A stretch of DNA of 64,000 nucleotides from Deltaproteobacteria bacterium SG8_13 (GCA_001303025.1 LJNK01000005.1:1-64000); one strand, 5' to 3'; counted from the first letter of the stretch, positions 42,967 through 53,367 are shown. Program-made: numbers and translations. Notes: generated by a model not told the origin, from the letters alone.

Positions 42967-45045
42967 TCACCCGGTTGAAACGACGGCCTTCGCGGCCTTG
43001 GGTACTCGCGGCCGCTGCATCAGGTAAAGCCCTCCGTAAACGACCAGACCGATCAGGTAGGTCCAGTACCGCTGCGAGTGGTCAATGCCGATCAGGGAGG
43101 CGATTAAATCCGGTCGCATCATGATCAACGTAACACCAAGAAAAAGCGGCAGCTCCCAGATTTTGTTCTTCGCCACAAACCAATTCTGGGTGGCCGAAGC
43201 AAAGGCGAAGTTGCCAACGCAGGCCATGAAAAAAATCAACAGCCCCTGGGGCCAGCTGTTCACGTTGTGCAGGATCAGGTCGGTGTTGAAGATGAACATG
43301 AAAGGCAGGATGGCCGTGCGAATGTCGTACATGAAGCCCTGGATGCCGGTCGGGATTGGGGGCGATTTGGCTATCGCCGCTGCCGCATAGGCTGCCAGTC
43401 CCACCGGCGGGGTGTCATCCGCCAGAATGCCGAAGAAAAAGCAAAACAGGTGAGCCGCCATCAGCGGGACGATGAACCCGTGGGCGCCGCCGATGGTGAC
43501 GATAGCCGGTGCCGTCAATGAGGCCATGACGATGTACGTCGCCGTGGTGGGCAGCCCCATGCCGATAATCAGGCTGGCGATGGCGGTAATGATCAGCATC
43601 AGGAAAATGTTTCCGCCTGAAAGCGTGTCGATGATCTGGGTGATCAGCTGTCCCAGCCCCAGGGCGACCACGCCGACGATGATACCGGCGGCGGCCGTGG
43701 CCAGAGCTACCGAAACCATGTTGCGCGCGCCGGAAGCCAGGGCCGAAAAAATGTCGACAATGGCCTGCTTGAAAGCCGCACCGATGGGCTCTTTTTTCAG
43801 ATAGGCTTTCACCGGGCGTTGAAACAGCATCACCAGAGTCATGACCCAGATGGCATTGAATGCCGCCAGCTCCGGTGAATGCCGGACGACGATCAGCTCG
43901 TAGAGCAGAAGAGTCAGCGGCAGCAGGTAATGGGCGCCGCCGATCAGGGTCTTGAAGAAGGGCGGCAGCTCGCTGCGGGGCATTCCCTTCAGGCCCAGCT
44001 TGGAGGCCTCCAGGTGGGTGATGAAAAAAAGTGCGGCGTAGGAGGCAAACGCCGGGACGGCGGCCGCCTTGATCACCTCCACGTACGGGACGTTGACGTA
44101 CTCGGCGATGATGAAGGCCGCCGCTCCCATGATCGGCGGGGCCAGCTGCCCGTCGGTGCTGGCGGCCACTTCCACCGCTGCGGCCTTTTTGGCCGGATAG
44201 CCGACCTTTTTCATCAGAGGGATGGTGAACGTGCCGGTGGTGACGATATTGGCGATGCTCGATCCGGACACCAACCCGGTAAGGCCGCTGCCCATGACTG
44301 CCGCCTTGGCCGGTCCGCCCTTGAACCCGCCCAGCAGGCTCAGCGCCAGCTGAATGAAGTATCTGCCGGCACCGGCCTTGTCGAGCATGGCGCCGAACAG
44401 AACAAACAGAAAAACGATGGTGGCCGACACGTCCAGCGGGATCCCGTAGATGCCCTCGGTGGACATGGTCATCTGCCCGACAAACCGGTTCACGGAGGTG
44501 CCCCGAAAAGCAATCAGATCCGGCATGTAGGGGCCGGCGAAGGAGTATATGATGAATACGGTGGCAATGATCGGCAGGGCCGGCCCGATCACCCGCCGGG
44601 CGGCCTCCAGAAGCACTGCCACCAGGATCATGCCGATTACGATGTCCCGCAGAATCGGCGATCCGTACCGCGCCGACATGCCGGCATAGTCTATGGCAAT
44701 GTAAAGGGCGGCAAAAGCGGAGACGACACCCAGAGCCAAATCGAGGATCGGTATCCGGTTAGTGACGGAAAGATAGGACAACCCCGGGCGCACTTTCTTC
44801 AGCAGGGGATAGTTGAGAAAAACGATCAGCAGGGCAAAGGCCAGGTGGATGGCCCGTATGAAAGTGGAGTCGAGTATCAGCCAGCTGGCGATGGAGAGCT
44901 GAAAGAAACTCCAGATAACGGCGATGGTGGGAATGATGTATTTGGGCCATCCTCGGGGCCGGCGGCCTATACCTTCTTCTTCTTCGGCCATGCGCCTCGC
45001 TTTTTCGAGACCTTCGTCCACCCCTCTGGTTTCGATATCACTCAT
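42967..45045 (-). CDS. Fused TRAP transporter permease (DctQM, TAXI type)
   Basis: 692 aa with GGGGGA upstream of the ATG at 45045. The N-terminal 180 residues hold the small DctQ-like helices; the rest is the 12-helix DctM domain with GSGLTGLVSGSSIANIVTTG, AAVEVAASTDGQLAPPIMGA, GLPTTATYIVMASLTAPAI and ILADDTPPVGLAAYAAAAIA. These are hallmarks of the fused TRAP-TAXI permease. It imports a small organic acid or amino-acid-like compound using an ion gradient. The TAXI binding protein gene is 209 bases upstream on the same strand. Confidence 0.95.
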   Translation of the reverse strand: MSDIETRGVDEGLEKARRMAEEEEGIGRRPRGWPKYIIPTIAVIWSFFQLSIASWLILDSTFIRAIHLAFALLIVFLNYPLLKKVRPGLSYLSVTNRIPILDLALGVVSAFAALYIAIDYAGMSARYGSPILRDIVIGMILVAVLLEAARRVIGPALPIIATVFIIYSFAGPYMPDLIAFRGTSVNRFVGQMTMSTEGIYGIPLDVSATIVFLFVLFGAMLDKAGAGRYFIQLALSLLGGFKGGPAKAAVMGSGLTGLVSGSSIANIVTTGTFTIPLMKKVGYPAKKAAAVEVAASTDGQLAPPIMGAAAFIIAEYVNVPYVEVIKAAAVPAFASYAALFFITHLEASKLGLKGMPRSELPPFFKTLIGGAHYLLPLTLLLYELIVVRHSPELAAFNAIWVMTLVMLFQRPVKAYLKKEPIGAAFKQAIVDIFSALASGARNMVSVALATAAAGIIVGVVALGLGQLITQIIDTLSGGNIFLMLIITAIASLIIGMGLPTTATYIVMASLTAPAIVTIGGAHGFIVPLMAAHLFCFFFGILADDTPPVGLAAYAAAAIAKSPPIPTGIQGFMYDIRTAILPFMFIFNTDLILHNVNSWPQGLLIFFMACVGNFAFASATQNWFVAKNKIWELPLFLGVTLIMMRPDLIASLIGIDHSQRYWTYLIGLVVYGGLYLMQRPRVPKAAKAVVSTG

Positions 45046-45254
45046 GATGATCCCCCAAGTAACGGTGTGGTTGCCGACCTGGAAAAACCGTCCACTCCCG
45101 GGCCGAACTCATACTCGTGGATCGAAACGGCGGTCGAACCAAACGAAACATCTTCCGGCCCGCCCATCACAGCCGACTGTGGTAAAGCGTCTGCGGGCCT
45201 GCACGCAAGCATGCCGACCCGCAGCTGCAGTGGGCGAGTGCTTCCGGCGGCAGC

Positions 45255-46277
45255 TTACATCAAGCCGGCTTCTTTGTAGTATTTCTCCGCACCCGGATGC
45301 AGCGGTGCGGAAAGGCCTTCCAGCATATTCTGCTTGGTCAGACCGGCGTAGGCCGGGTGCAGCTTCGTAAATGTATCGAAGTTGTCGAATACTTCCTTGA
45401 CGATGGCGTAGACCACCTCTTCCGGGACCTTGGCAGAGGTGACGAAGGTGGCTTTCACGCCGAAGGTCTGCACGTCTTCCTTGTTCTCAGCCCCCGGATA
45501 CTGGGCCACCGGGATAGAGGCCTTGGCATAGTAAGGATACTGCTGCAGCAGCGTGTCGACCTGGGTGATCGGGATAAAGCGCACCTTGCGGGCACCGGCG
45601 GTGGCTTCCTTGATGGCTCCGCTGGGATGGCCGACGGTGTAAAAGAATGCGTCAATCCGCCCGTCCTGAAGCAGACCCGGCGCCTCGGCCGCCTTGATCC
45701 CCTCGGCAATCATGTCGGAATCGATATTCATGCCGGCCGCCTCGATGGCGTCGATGGAGTTCTGGCGCTGGCCGGAGCCGGGATTGCCGATGTTGACCCG
45801 CTTGCCCTTGAGGTCGTTGAAGGACTGGATGCCGGAATCGACCGCCGCTACCAGGGTGATCGACTCAGGGTGGATGCTGAAGCATGCCCGCAGATCGTCC
45901 TGGGGATTGCCTTCCCATTCGGCCAATCCCTTGATGGCCTGATACTGGCGGTCTGACTGCACCACGCCGAACTGCAGGTCCCCGGCCATTACGGCATTGA
46001 CGTTGAACACCGAACCACCGGTGGATTCCACCGTTGCGCGGATCCCGTACACGTCTTTTTTCGCATTGACGATCTTGGCAATGGCGCCGCCGGTGGGATA
46101 GTAGACGCCGGTGATGCCTCCGGTTCCGATGGTGACAAAAGTGGTTTTCGGCTTTTCCGGTTGAGCCGGCGCAGCCGCTTGTTGCTGCGGTGCCTGGGCC
46201 TGCTCACCTTGGCCGCACGCGGCCAGCATAGCGAAACCGGAAAAAAGAACGATGGAAAGAATCAGAAATTTCTTCAT
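45255..46277 (-). CDS. TAXI-family TRAP substrate-binding lipoprotein
   Basis: 340 aa with AAGGAGG before the ATG. The signal ends in a lipobox (FAMLAAC/GQG), so it is a membrane-tethered periplasmic lipoprotein, followed by a Gln/Ala/Pro-rich linker. TAXI signatures are FVTIGTGGITGVYYPTGGAIA, ESTGGSVFNVNAV and DLKGKRVNIGNPGSGQR. It delivers the substrate to the fused permease downstream. The ligand is unknown; glutamate-type ligands are known for some TAXI proteins. Confidence 0.95.
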   Translation of the reverse strand: MKKFLILSIVLFSGFAMLAACGQGEQAQAPQQQAAAPAQPEKPKTTFVTIGTGGITGVYYPTGGAIAKIVNAKKDVYGIRATVESTGGSVFNVNAVMAGDLQFGVVQSDRQYQAIKGLAEWEGNPQDDLRACFSIHPESITLVAAVDSGIQSFNDLKGKRVNIGNPGSGQRQNSIDAIEAAGMNIDSDMIAEGIKAAEAPGLLQDGRIDAFFYTVGHPSGAIKEATAGARKVRFIPITQVDTLLQQYPYYAKASIPVAQYPGAENKEDVQTFGVKATFVTSAKVPEEVVYAIVKEVFDNFDTFTKLHPAYAGLTKQNMLEGLSAPLHPGAEKYYKEAGLM

Positions 46278-46535
46278 CTAAACCTCCTTTTGGTGTGATT
46301 GTTGGAAAAAGTTTGCTCAGATTGGAAAATAACGTCGGCGAGTCGAACAGCCTCCTCAACCCTTATGGAGGGCAGATCAATGAATCCTGTATGGTAAATG
46401 AACCGATGTTTAAACCATTACCCTCCCTATCAGAGTTCATGTGGTAATGCAACCGTTTTGTCTTTCATCGGCCTGCCTGCCCGAACTGAGCAGTCGGCGG
46501 CATTTCAATTAACCATATAACACTTCGAGCAGATT

Positions 46536-47378
46536 TCAAGGGGTTTTACCTACCAGCTTCTCATAGGACGTTGCTTCTTCCACACGGCCGCGCTTGCGGC
46601 AGCCGGCAGCGTAAATTCGACTTTTGGTCCTCAGCATCCGAACGGCAGCTTCGGTTTGCGATTTGGACAGCCGGCCGCTTTCGATGATTTTCAGCAGCGC
46701 TTGAATCCGGTACCGATCCAGGCCCGGTTGCCGGGAGAGCTGATCGCTGTGTCCACCGCGCTTGACGACCAGCGCGGTGGACAGTCGGTATACCGGGTAC
46801 CGGCAGCTGACCCGCAACCAGAGGTCGTAGTCTTCACATGCCGGCAGACTCTCGTCGAACAGGCCCACCTGGTCGAACAGGCTGCGACGGATCATTACTG
46901 CCGACGGGCTGACCAGACACAGCTGCAGCGAGGGTTCAAAGATCATCCCCGACGGTTTGCGGTGCCTTTTTCTGGGGTTGACACGCACGCCGTTGCGAAT
47001 CCAGATCTCCTCGGTCTGGCAGACCACGGCGTCCGGATGCCGGTCAAAAAATGCCACCTGCAGGCCGAGTTTGGATGGAAGCCACAGGTCGTCGGAGTCG
47101 AGAAATGCGAAGAATTCCCCCGACGCCGACCGGATGCCTGCGTTTCGGGCAGCGCTGACCCCCCGGTTTTTCTGCCGGAGCGTGCGAATCTTATCCCCGT
47201 AGCGATTCAATACTTCGGCGGTGGCATCGGTGGAGCCGTCATCCACCACGATCAACTCGTAATCCGGGTAATCCTGCGCCAATACCGAGTCGACGGCCTC
47301 GCCGACGATCCCTGCCCGGTTGTAGGTCGGGATGATGACGCTGACCAACGGAGGCTTATGGGCAAACGGGGGATTCAT
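46536..47378 (-). CDS. Family 2 glycosyltransferase
   Basis: 280 aa. The GT-A fold motifs are VSVIIPTYNRAGIVGEAVDS, DYELIVVDDGSTDATAEVL and AARNAGIRSASGEFFAFLDSDD (the DXD-like metal site), then CEDYDLWLRVS, the usual acceptor-region ED. It transfers a sugar from a nucleotide sugar, probably for surface polysaccharide. Its start overlaps the hrpA stop by four bases (ATGA), so it is translationally coupled to an RNA helicase; no other polysaccharide gene is nearby. Confidence 0.92.
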   Translation of the reverse strand: MNPPFAHKPPLVSVIIPTYNRAGIVGEAVDSVLAQDYPDYELIVVDDGSTDATAEVLNRYGDKIRTLRQKNRGVSAARNAGIRSASGEFFAFLDSDDLWLPSKLGLQVAFFDRHPDAVVCQTEEIWIRNGVRVNPRKRHRKPSGMIFEPSLQLCLVSPSAVMIRRSLFDQVGLFDESLPACEDYDLWLRVSCRYPVYRLSTALVVKRGGHSDQLSRQPGLDRYRIQALLKIIESGRLSKSQTEAAVRMLRTKSRIYAAGCRKRGRVEEATSYEKLVGKTP

Positions 47379-50300
47379 AGCATCCTTTGTAGTACCTTCA
47401 ACTTTTTTTCCAACCGCTTCTGCGACACCGGAATCGCCGTCCCCAGCTCCTGAGCGAACAAAGAGACATTGAATTCCTCCACCATCCAGAAGTATTCTTC
47501 CAGTGCAGCCCTTTTTTCACCGGAAGTGTCGGCCGACAGGGAATCCAACATGCGCTGGAGCGCTTCGGTGAATTCATTGAACTGCTGGGCCTTGTGCCGA
47601 TCTTTCTCACTGTCGACAGCGGCCCTTTCTACCCGTACGGCCCGGGCGGTCAAATAGCGCGGCAACTCGGCCAGTCGCCGACGATCGTAAATGACCATAA
47701 AGTTACCCGGAATCAGGCGCTCCATTTGCCGCTTCACGTCAGCGCAGATCCGGGTCAGGACTCTGTTGGCAGCATTGGCAGTCTCCAGCCGCAAAACCCT
47801 TTTTTGCGCCGTGTCCCAGGCCCGCATCACCGGCAGCACATCTTCCATCAGCTGTTGCCCCGCCGGGTAGATGCGGCGGCCAACCTGTGCGGCATATTCC
47901 GCAAACACCCGCTGGTTGCGGATGTTCCGGCAGAAAAGGCTGTCAGTCACCGCATCGAACATCTGCCGGCCGAACTTCCGGTTGCCGCCGAAGGCCGCTG
48001 CGGCTGCAGCCAGCTCGGCAGGCAGCAGCAGGCTTTTTTTCAGAAACCGCAACTCCCGCGCAAAGCGGGCGCGGTAAAGGGCGGCGACACCTCGACGGTG
48101 CGCCTGCGCGGCGGCATCCGAATTGCGAAACAGCCGCAGGTCGATACGACCGCTGTCGCTGTCGACCTGCAAACCGGGAAATACGGTCCACGAAGTTGTG
48201 CTTCCGCTGGCCACCTCGATAGCTTCGGGCAGGTCGCCAAAATCCCATCCGGTAACATCGCGCCGCTCCCATTTTTCCCGCAGGGCATCCCATTGCTGCA
48301 AGTGCAGCTCCTGGGAAATATCCTGCTTCAATATGGATCGATCCCTTCCGGCCCGCAGGATTTCACCGCCCGGCCCGGTTACGGCAAACCGCATGTTCAA
48401 GTACTCGGGAAGCGAATCGGCTGCCCATGCATCGGCCGGTATGCTGATGCCGAAGCGACGAAAGATGAACTCGGCCAGCACACTGATCAGAGAACCTCCG
48501 CTGCGCGGCATCTCGGCGACAACGATTGCCACAGTTTCAGACACCGGTACGAGTCGCTTGCGATATTTCTTGGGAAGCGCCTTGATGAGCGCCGTCAGTT
48601 TTTCCTCCAGCAAACCGGGTACCAGCCACTCGGATGCTTCGGCCGTTACCCTGGGGGCGACGTCGGAGGGCACCCGGACGGTGAGGCCGTCCTGATCGCT
48701 TCCCGGATCGAAGTGATAGTCGGCGGGAAATACCCGGTTGCCCAGTGCCACCTGCCGTGGAAACCGCGACAAGATCTCTTCACCCGGCTGGTAGATCATG
48801 ACATCGCTCCTGCGCATGCGAAGAAAACCGTCGCCGTTGCGCTCCCGGATCCGTTTTTCCAGTCCCGGCATATCGGTCACCACCCCCAGCCGCTTTGCGT
48901 AGAAACGCTCCAGCTGATCGTCGCCGACCAGCATATCGCGCCTGCGGATCCTCTCCTCCAGACCGCGCACCTCGTCGATCAGCGCGCGGTTGTGTCTCAT
49001 AAACGGCAAGGGATTGCGAACATCTCCGTCCACCAGTGCGCGGCGGATGAATATTTCAGTGGCCTGGACAGGATCGATGGGGCCGTAGGCCACTGTGCGC
49101 TGCGGAACGATGATCAGACCGAAAAGGCTGATTTGCTCGGATGCCACCACCTGCTCGCGTTTCACCGACCAGTGCGGAGCCGTATAGGTGGAGCGGCAAA
49201 AGTCCCGACCGATTTCTTCGATCCATTCGGCCTGAACCGTCGCCACCGAGCGTGCAAACAGGCGCGATGTTCTCACCATCTCTGCGGCTACGATCCACTG
49301 CGCCTCCGTGTTGAAAACCCCCGAGCCGGGAAACAGCATCACCTCGCGGCCCCTGGCAGCAGAATAAAGGTTCTTATCCTTTCGGTGAGCGACATTGGAT
49401 AAAAATCCGCTGAGCACGGCCCTGTGAATCCCTTCGTAGCGAACATTTTCATCGCTCGTCGTCCCGGCTTTGGCCCGCAGCCGGTTTTCCTTCAGAATCT
49501 GGTGAACCTGCCGATGGATGTCCTGCCATTCCCGCATGCGTCGATAGGAAAGAAAATGCTGACGGCAGTATTTTCTCATCTGGCTGCCGGTATTGCGGAT
49601 GGCCTGGCGCTGATGATACTGCTTCCAGATGTTGAGCACGGTAAGGAAATCCGACTTCGGATCCTGAAACGGCGCCTGCATCCGGTCCGCCTCATCGGCG
49701 CTGTCCGCCGGGCGCTCCCGCGGGTCCTGAATGCTCAGGGCGGCCGCAATAATGACGACCTCCTCCAGAACGCCCAAATCCCGGGCTTCGATCAGCATGC
49801 GCGCCAGCCGGGGATCGATGGGCAGCCGTGCCATCAGCCGGCCTGTTTTTGTCAGCCGGTATGCCGCCGACGAAGGTGGCTGCCGGTCGTTTTCCTTCCC
49901 GCGCGGGGTCCTGCGACTTCTTTTTGCCGGCGGCGGCTTTTTCTCGATGGCGCCCAGCTCTTCCAGCAGGCGGTATCCGTCTTTGACGCTTCGTGGGTCC
50001 GGGGTGTCGATAAACGGGAAAGCGTTGATATCACCCAGATTCAACGACATCATCCGCAGGATGACTTCCGCCAGGTTGGACCGCAGGATTTCCGGCAGGG
50101 TGTGGGTCGGGCGCTGCTCGTAATCTTCTCCGGAAAAAAGACGGATACACACACCACTCCGGACCCGTCCGCAGCGCCCCTTGCGCTGGTCGGCGCTGCT
50201 CTTTGACACCGGCACGATCGGCAAGGCGGTGGTGCGCGATCGGGGATTGTACCGGGAGATGCGCGCCAGTCCGGTGTCCACCACGTATTTTATCCCCGGT

Positions 50301-51400
50301 ATGGTCAGAGACGTTTCCGCCACGTTGGTCGCCACCACGATTTTTCTTTTGCCGCCGGAGGCAAAAACCCTGGATTGCTGGGCTGCGGTCAACCTGGCGA
50401 AAAGCGGCAGGATGCGGGCCCTGGCTGCATGGTTGTCTGCCAGCAGGTCGCAGCACTCCCGGATGTCCTGCTCGGTGGGCATGAATACCAGCACATCGCC
50501 GTCGAATCCGGTGGCGATGATTTTATCGACCGCATCGACAGCGGTTTCCACATGGCCCGGCTCTTCGACCCGTGCGCCGGGCGGAGTGCGAAACAGCGGA
50601 TCGTCCGGGTAGTAGAGCACATCCACCGGGAAAAGCCGACCCGACACATCGACGATCGGCGCATGATCGAACGCCTGCGAAAACTTTTCCGTGTCGATGG
50701 TGGCCGAAGTGATAATCAGTTTCAGCTCGCTGCGCTTTTTGAGCAGGGTTCGGATCAGGCCGAGGCTGAAATCGATGTTCAGGCTTCTTTCGTGGGCCTC
50801 GTCCACGATGATCGTGTCGTATTCGCGCAGATAAGGGTCGACCTGGGCCTCGGCCAGCAAAATGCCGTCCGTCATGACTTTTATGAATGCATCCTTGCGG
50901 GTGCGGTCCTGAAAGCGGATTTTGTACCCGACCGAGCGGTTCGGTTCCTCGCCCAGCTCTTCGGCAATCCGGCGGGCTATCGATGTGGCCGCGATTCTTC
51001 TGGGCTGGGTGCAGCCGATTTTACCGTCGATCCCCCGGCCGGCCGCCAGGCACATCTTCGGCAGCTGGGTGCTTTTGCCGGAACCGGTCTCACCGGATAC
51101 GATGACGACCTGGTTTTTTCGAATCGCGCCGATGATATCGTCCTTTCGGGCGGTAATCGGCAGGGTGGGATCAAAGGACACCCGGGGGCAACGGGGCCGT
51201 CGTCGCCTGCGGCGATCAGCTGACGACTGCAGACGGTCTTTGAGCTGTTTCAGCTGCTTTTCGATGCCGCTTTGGGTTCTTTTGTCTGCACCCGCTTTTT
51301 CCAGGCGCCGGAGGGCCCGAGCGGCCTTAAAACGGTCTTCGGCCAGCGCGCGGGGCAGCAGAGAGTTGATTTGTTTCAGCAATTTGTCCATGATTGACAT
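47375..51400 (-). CDS. hrpA: ATP-dependent DEAH RNA helicase HrpA
   Basis: 1341 aa from the ATG at 51400; a GTG at 51457 and an ATG at 51391 are alternatives. Helicase motifs: VSGETGSGKSTQLPK (Walker A), IIVDEAHERSLNIDF (DEAH), LIITSATIDTEKFS, VVATNVAETSLTIPGIKYVVDTG-type motif V and QRKGRCGRVRSGVCIRLF (motif VI). HA2 and OB folds follow, then the long DUF3418 C-terminus typical of bacterial HrpA. It unwinds RNA during mRNA processing or ribosome rescue. The total length is close to the E. coli protein. Confidence 0.96.
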   Translation of the reverse strand: MSIMDKLLKQINSLLPRALAEDRFKAARALRRLEKAGADKRTQSGIEKQLKQLKDRLQSSADRRRRRRPRCPRVSFDPTLPITARKDDIIGAIRKNQVVIVSGETGSGKSTQLPKMCLAAGRGIDGKIGCTQPRRIAATSIARRIAEELGEEPNRSVGYKIRFQDRTRKDAFIKVMTDGILLAEAQVDPYLREYDTIIVDEAHERSLNIDFSLGLIRTLLKKRSELKLIITSATIDTEKFSQAFDHAPIVDVSGRLFPVDVLYYPDDPLFRTPPGARVEEPGHVETAVDAVDKIIATGFDGDVLVFMPTEQDIRECCDLLADNHAARARILPLFARLTAAQQSRVFASGGKRKIVVATNVAETSLTIPGIKYVVDTGLARISRYNPRSRTTALPIVPVSKSSADQRKGRCGRVRSGVCIRLFSGEDYEQRPTHTLPEILRSNLAEVILRMMSLNLGDINAFPFIDTPDPRSVKDGYRLLEELGAIEKKPPPAKRSRRTPRGKENDRQPPSSAAYRLTKTGRLMARLPIDPRLARMLIEARDLGVLEEVVIIAAALSIQDPRERPADSADEADRMQAPFQDPKSDFLTVLNIWKQYHQRQAIRNTGSQMRKYCRQHFLSYRRMREWQDIHRQVHQILKENRLRAKAGTTSDENVRYEGIHRAVLSGFLSNVAHRKDKNLYSAARGREVMLFPGSGVFNTEAQWIVAAEMVRTSRLFARSVATVQAEWIEEIGRDFCRSTYTAPHWSVKREQVVASEQISLFGLIIVPQRTVAYGPIDPVQATEIFIRRALVDGDVRNPLPFMRHNRALIDEVRGLEERIRRRDMLVGDDQLERFYAKRLGVVTDMPGLEKRIRERNGDGFLRMRRSDVMIYQPGEEILSRFPRQVALGNRVFPADYHFDPGSDQDGLTVRVPSDVAPRVTAEASEWLVPGLLEEKLTALIKALPKKYRKRLVPVSETVAIVVAEMPRSGGSLISVLAEFIFRRFGISIPADAWAADSLPEYLNMRFAVTGPGGEILRAGRDRSILKQDISQELHLQQWDALREKWERRDVTGWDFGDLPEAIEVASGSTTSWTVFPGLQVDSDSGRIDLRLFRNSDAAAQAHRRGVAALYRARFARELRFLKKSLLLPAELAAAAAAFGGNRKFGRQMFDAVTDSLFCRNIRNQRVFAEYAAQVGRRIYPAGQQLMEDVLPVMRAWDTAQKRVLRLETANAANRVLTRICADVKRQMERLIPGNFMVIYDRRRLAELPRYLTARAVRVERAAVDSEKDRHKAQQFNEFTEALQRMLDSLSADTSGEKRAALEEYFWMVEEFNVSLFAQELGTAIPVSQKRLEKKLKVLQRML

Positions 51401-51500
51401 GTAACCGGGGTGGCCTTCGTCACCGGCGATTGTATCGTCGACGCCATTTTTACACAAACCTTCACGTCCCGTTCAGACAGGCGGCAGGATGCGAAACGGG

Positions 51501-51518
51501 TGTATGTACCGGTATACA
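51501..51518. promoter_or_regulatory. Short inverted repeat between hrpA and the Sec flavoprotein
   Basis: TGTAT (51501-51505) and ATACA (51514-51518) form an interrupted palindrome around GTACCGGT. It lies about 75 bases upstream of the selenoprotein start, in the divergent promoter region. It could be a regulator site; support is weak. Confidence 0.25.
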
Positions 51519-51592
51519 ATGGATATTTTTATTGATCAATGCCGGATAACCGTTTAAATGGAAGGATGGTAAACCCCAACCGAGGAGGTCTC

Positions 51593-52936
51593 ATGGATAA
51601 ATTCGTGATCATCGGTGGCGATGCGGCCGGCATGAGCGCTGCCAGCAGGGCAAAGCGCAGCGTTCCGTCGATGGCCGTAACGGTTTTCGAAAAAACCCCG
51701 GATGTCTCGTATAGCGCCTGAAACCTGCCGTACAACATTGCCGATCCCCGGCGGGGAATCGAAGATCTGGTAGTAAGAAGGGCGGAGGTATTCCGGGAAA
51801 AGCAGGGAATCGATCTGCGAACGGCTCATACCGTCACTCGCATCGACCGGTCGGGCAAAACCGTTTCGGGCACCACGGCGGATGGCAAAGCATTTGAGTC
51901 TGCCTATGACAAATTGCTGATCGCCACCGGTGCCGCCCCTGTCAAAGCCGAGGTTCCCGGCATCGATCTTCCCGGCGTGATGGTACTGAAAACCCTGGAA
52001 GACGGACGCCGGATCAAGCAGTTTCTGGCGGAGAGCCGGGTGCGGCAGGCAGTGATCGTCGGAATGGGATACGTTGCCCTGGAGATGGCTGAGAGCCTGC
52101 GGCAGCTGGGTCTGGATGTGTCGATGGTCAAACCGAAACCGAGATTTTTGCCCTGGCTGGAGGAAACCCTTGCCGACGTGGTCTACCGGGAACTGGAAGA
52201 AAACGGCGTGCAGCTTCATACCGGCTGCGCGCTCGAACGGATCGAGGCCGACGCAAACCGCCTGAAGGTGATATGCTCCGGGCTGGAATCGGACTGCGAC
52301 ATGGTGCTGGTTGCGGTTGGTGTAACGCCCAACAGCCGGATCGCCGCCCAGGCCGGCCTTGACCTGGGACCGGCCGGGGCGATTGCGGTCAACCGGCAGA
52401 CGCAAACCTCCGATGCCGACATCTACGCGGCCGGCGACTGCGCCGACGCCCATCACGTCGTCACGGGACGCAAGACCTGGGTCCCGCTGGCCCTGCGGGC
52501 CAACCGGGCGGGCTGGGCAGCCGCGGATGCCGTCTGCGGCCGGCCGGTTGAGCTGCAAGGCGTTGCCGGCACGGCCGTTTTCCGTGTGTTCACTCTGCAG
52601 GTGGCCCGCACCGGATTGACTCTCGCCGAAGCCGGGGAAGCCGGATTCGAACCGGTGGAAAACTGGATCGAGAGCCGCTCGAGAGCCCACACCCAGACAG
52701 GTGCTGCCGGCATATGGGTAAACCTGATCGGCGACAAAAAGAGCGGGCGGCTGCTGGGGGCCCAGATGGTCGGCAAAGAGGGAGTGGCACACCGGATCAA
52801 CGCACCGGCAGTGGCCCTGCACGCCAAGATGACGGTGGAGCAGTTCTATCAGACCGATCTGGCCTATGCGCCACCGTTCGGCCCAACCTGGGATCCGTGC
52901 CTGGTAGCTGCCAGCCAGCTGCTGAAAAAGCTCTAA
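51593..52936 (+). CDS. CoA-disulfide reductase-like flavoprotein with selenocysteine at UGA codon 43
   Basis: 447 aa if the in-frame TGA at 51719-51721 is read as Sec. GAGGAGG precedes the ATG at 51593. The sequence runs [19 protein letters not shown] (FAD), then [16 protein letters not shown], exactly where CoA-disulfide reductases and NADH oxidases have the redox Cys43 (SxxxCxLPY). The frame continues unbroken through [20 protein letters not shown] (NAD), [10 protein letters not shown] and [13 protein letters not shown]. Eight paired bases with one bulge (CGAT-CCCC, loop GGC, GGGG-A-ATCG; 51742-51761) begin 21 bases after the UGA, a good bSECIS candidate. It likely reduces CoA disulfide, persulfide or polysulfide. 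yjbQ follows 14 bases later. Confidence 0.92.
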
Positions 52937-52950
52937 CGCAGGGAGTCAAC

Positions 52951-53367
52951 ATGAAAAGCTATCGCAAGGAACTGTGGTTCGAAGTTCCCGCCCGACGCGC
53001 GTTTATCAACATCACCCCCCAGGTGGAAGCCTGCCTGGCCGAAAGCGGCATCCGGGAGGGTTTGTGTCTGGTAAACGCCATGCACATCACCGCCTCGGTC
53101 TTTATCAACGACGACGAGTCCGGGCTGCACCACGACTATGAAATCTGGCTGGAAAAGCTCGCCCCCCACGCTCCGGTTTCCCAGTACCGGCACAACGTGG
53201 GCGAGGACAATGCCGATGCGCACATGAAACGGCAGGTCATGGGCCGCGAAGCGGTGGTGGCGATCACCGAAGGCCGGCTCGATTTCGGCACCTGGGAACG
53301 GATATTTTACGGGGAATTCGACGGACGCCGCCGCAAACGGGTTCTGGTGAAAATTATCGGTGAATAA
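52951..53367 (+). CDS. YjbQ/UPF0047 family protein
   Basis: 138 aa with AGGGAG before the ATG. The whole protein matches UPF0047/Yjb[57 protein letters not shown] and [19 protein letters not shown]. The E. coli homologue has weak thiamin-phosphate-synthase activity, but the real function is unsettled. It lies 14 bases after the Sec flavoprotein and is almost surely co-transcribed. It is unlinked to the thi operon at 6.6 kb. Confidence 0.92.
   Translation: MKSYRKELWFEVPARRAFINITPQVEACLAESGIREGLCLVNAMHITASVFINDDESGLHHDYEIWLEKLAPHAPVSQYRHNVGEDNADAHMKRQVMGREAVVAITEGRLDFGTWERIFYGEFDGRRRKRVLVKIIGE

Noticed and set aside
47594-49402. 602-codon plus-strand open frame inside hrpA
   Set aside because: Antisense shadow of the HrpA C-terminal region; it has no motif or ribosome site.
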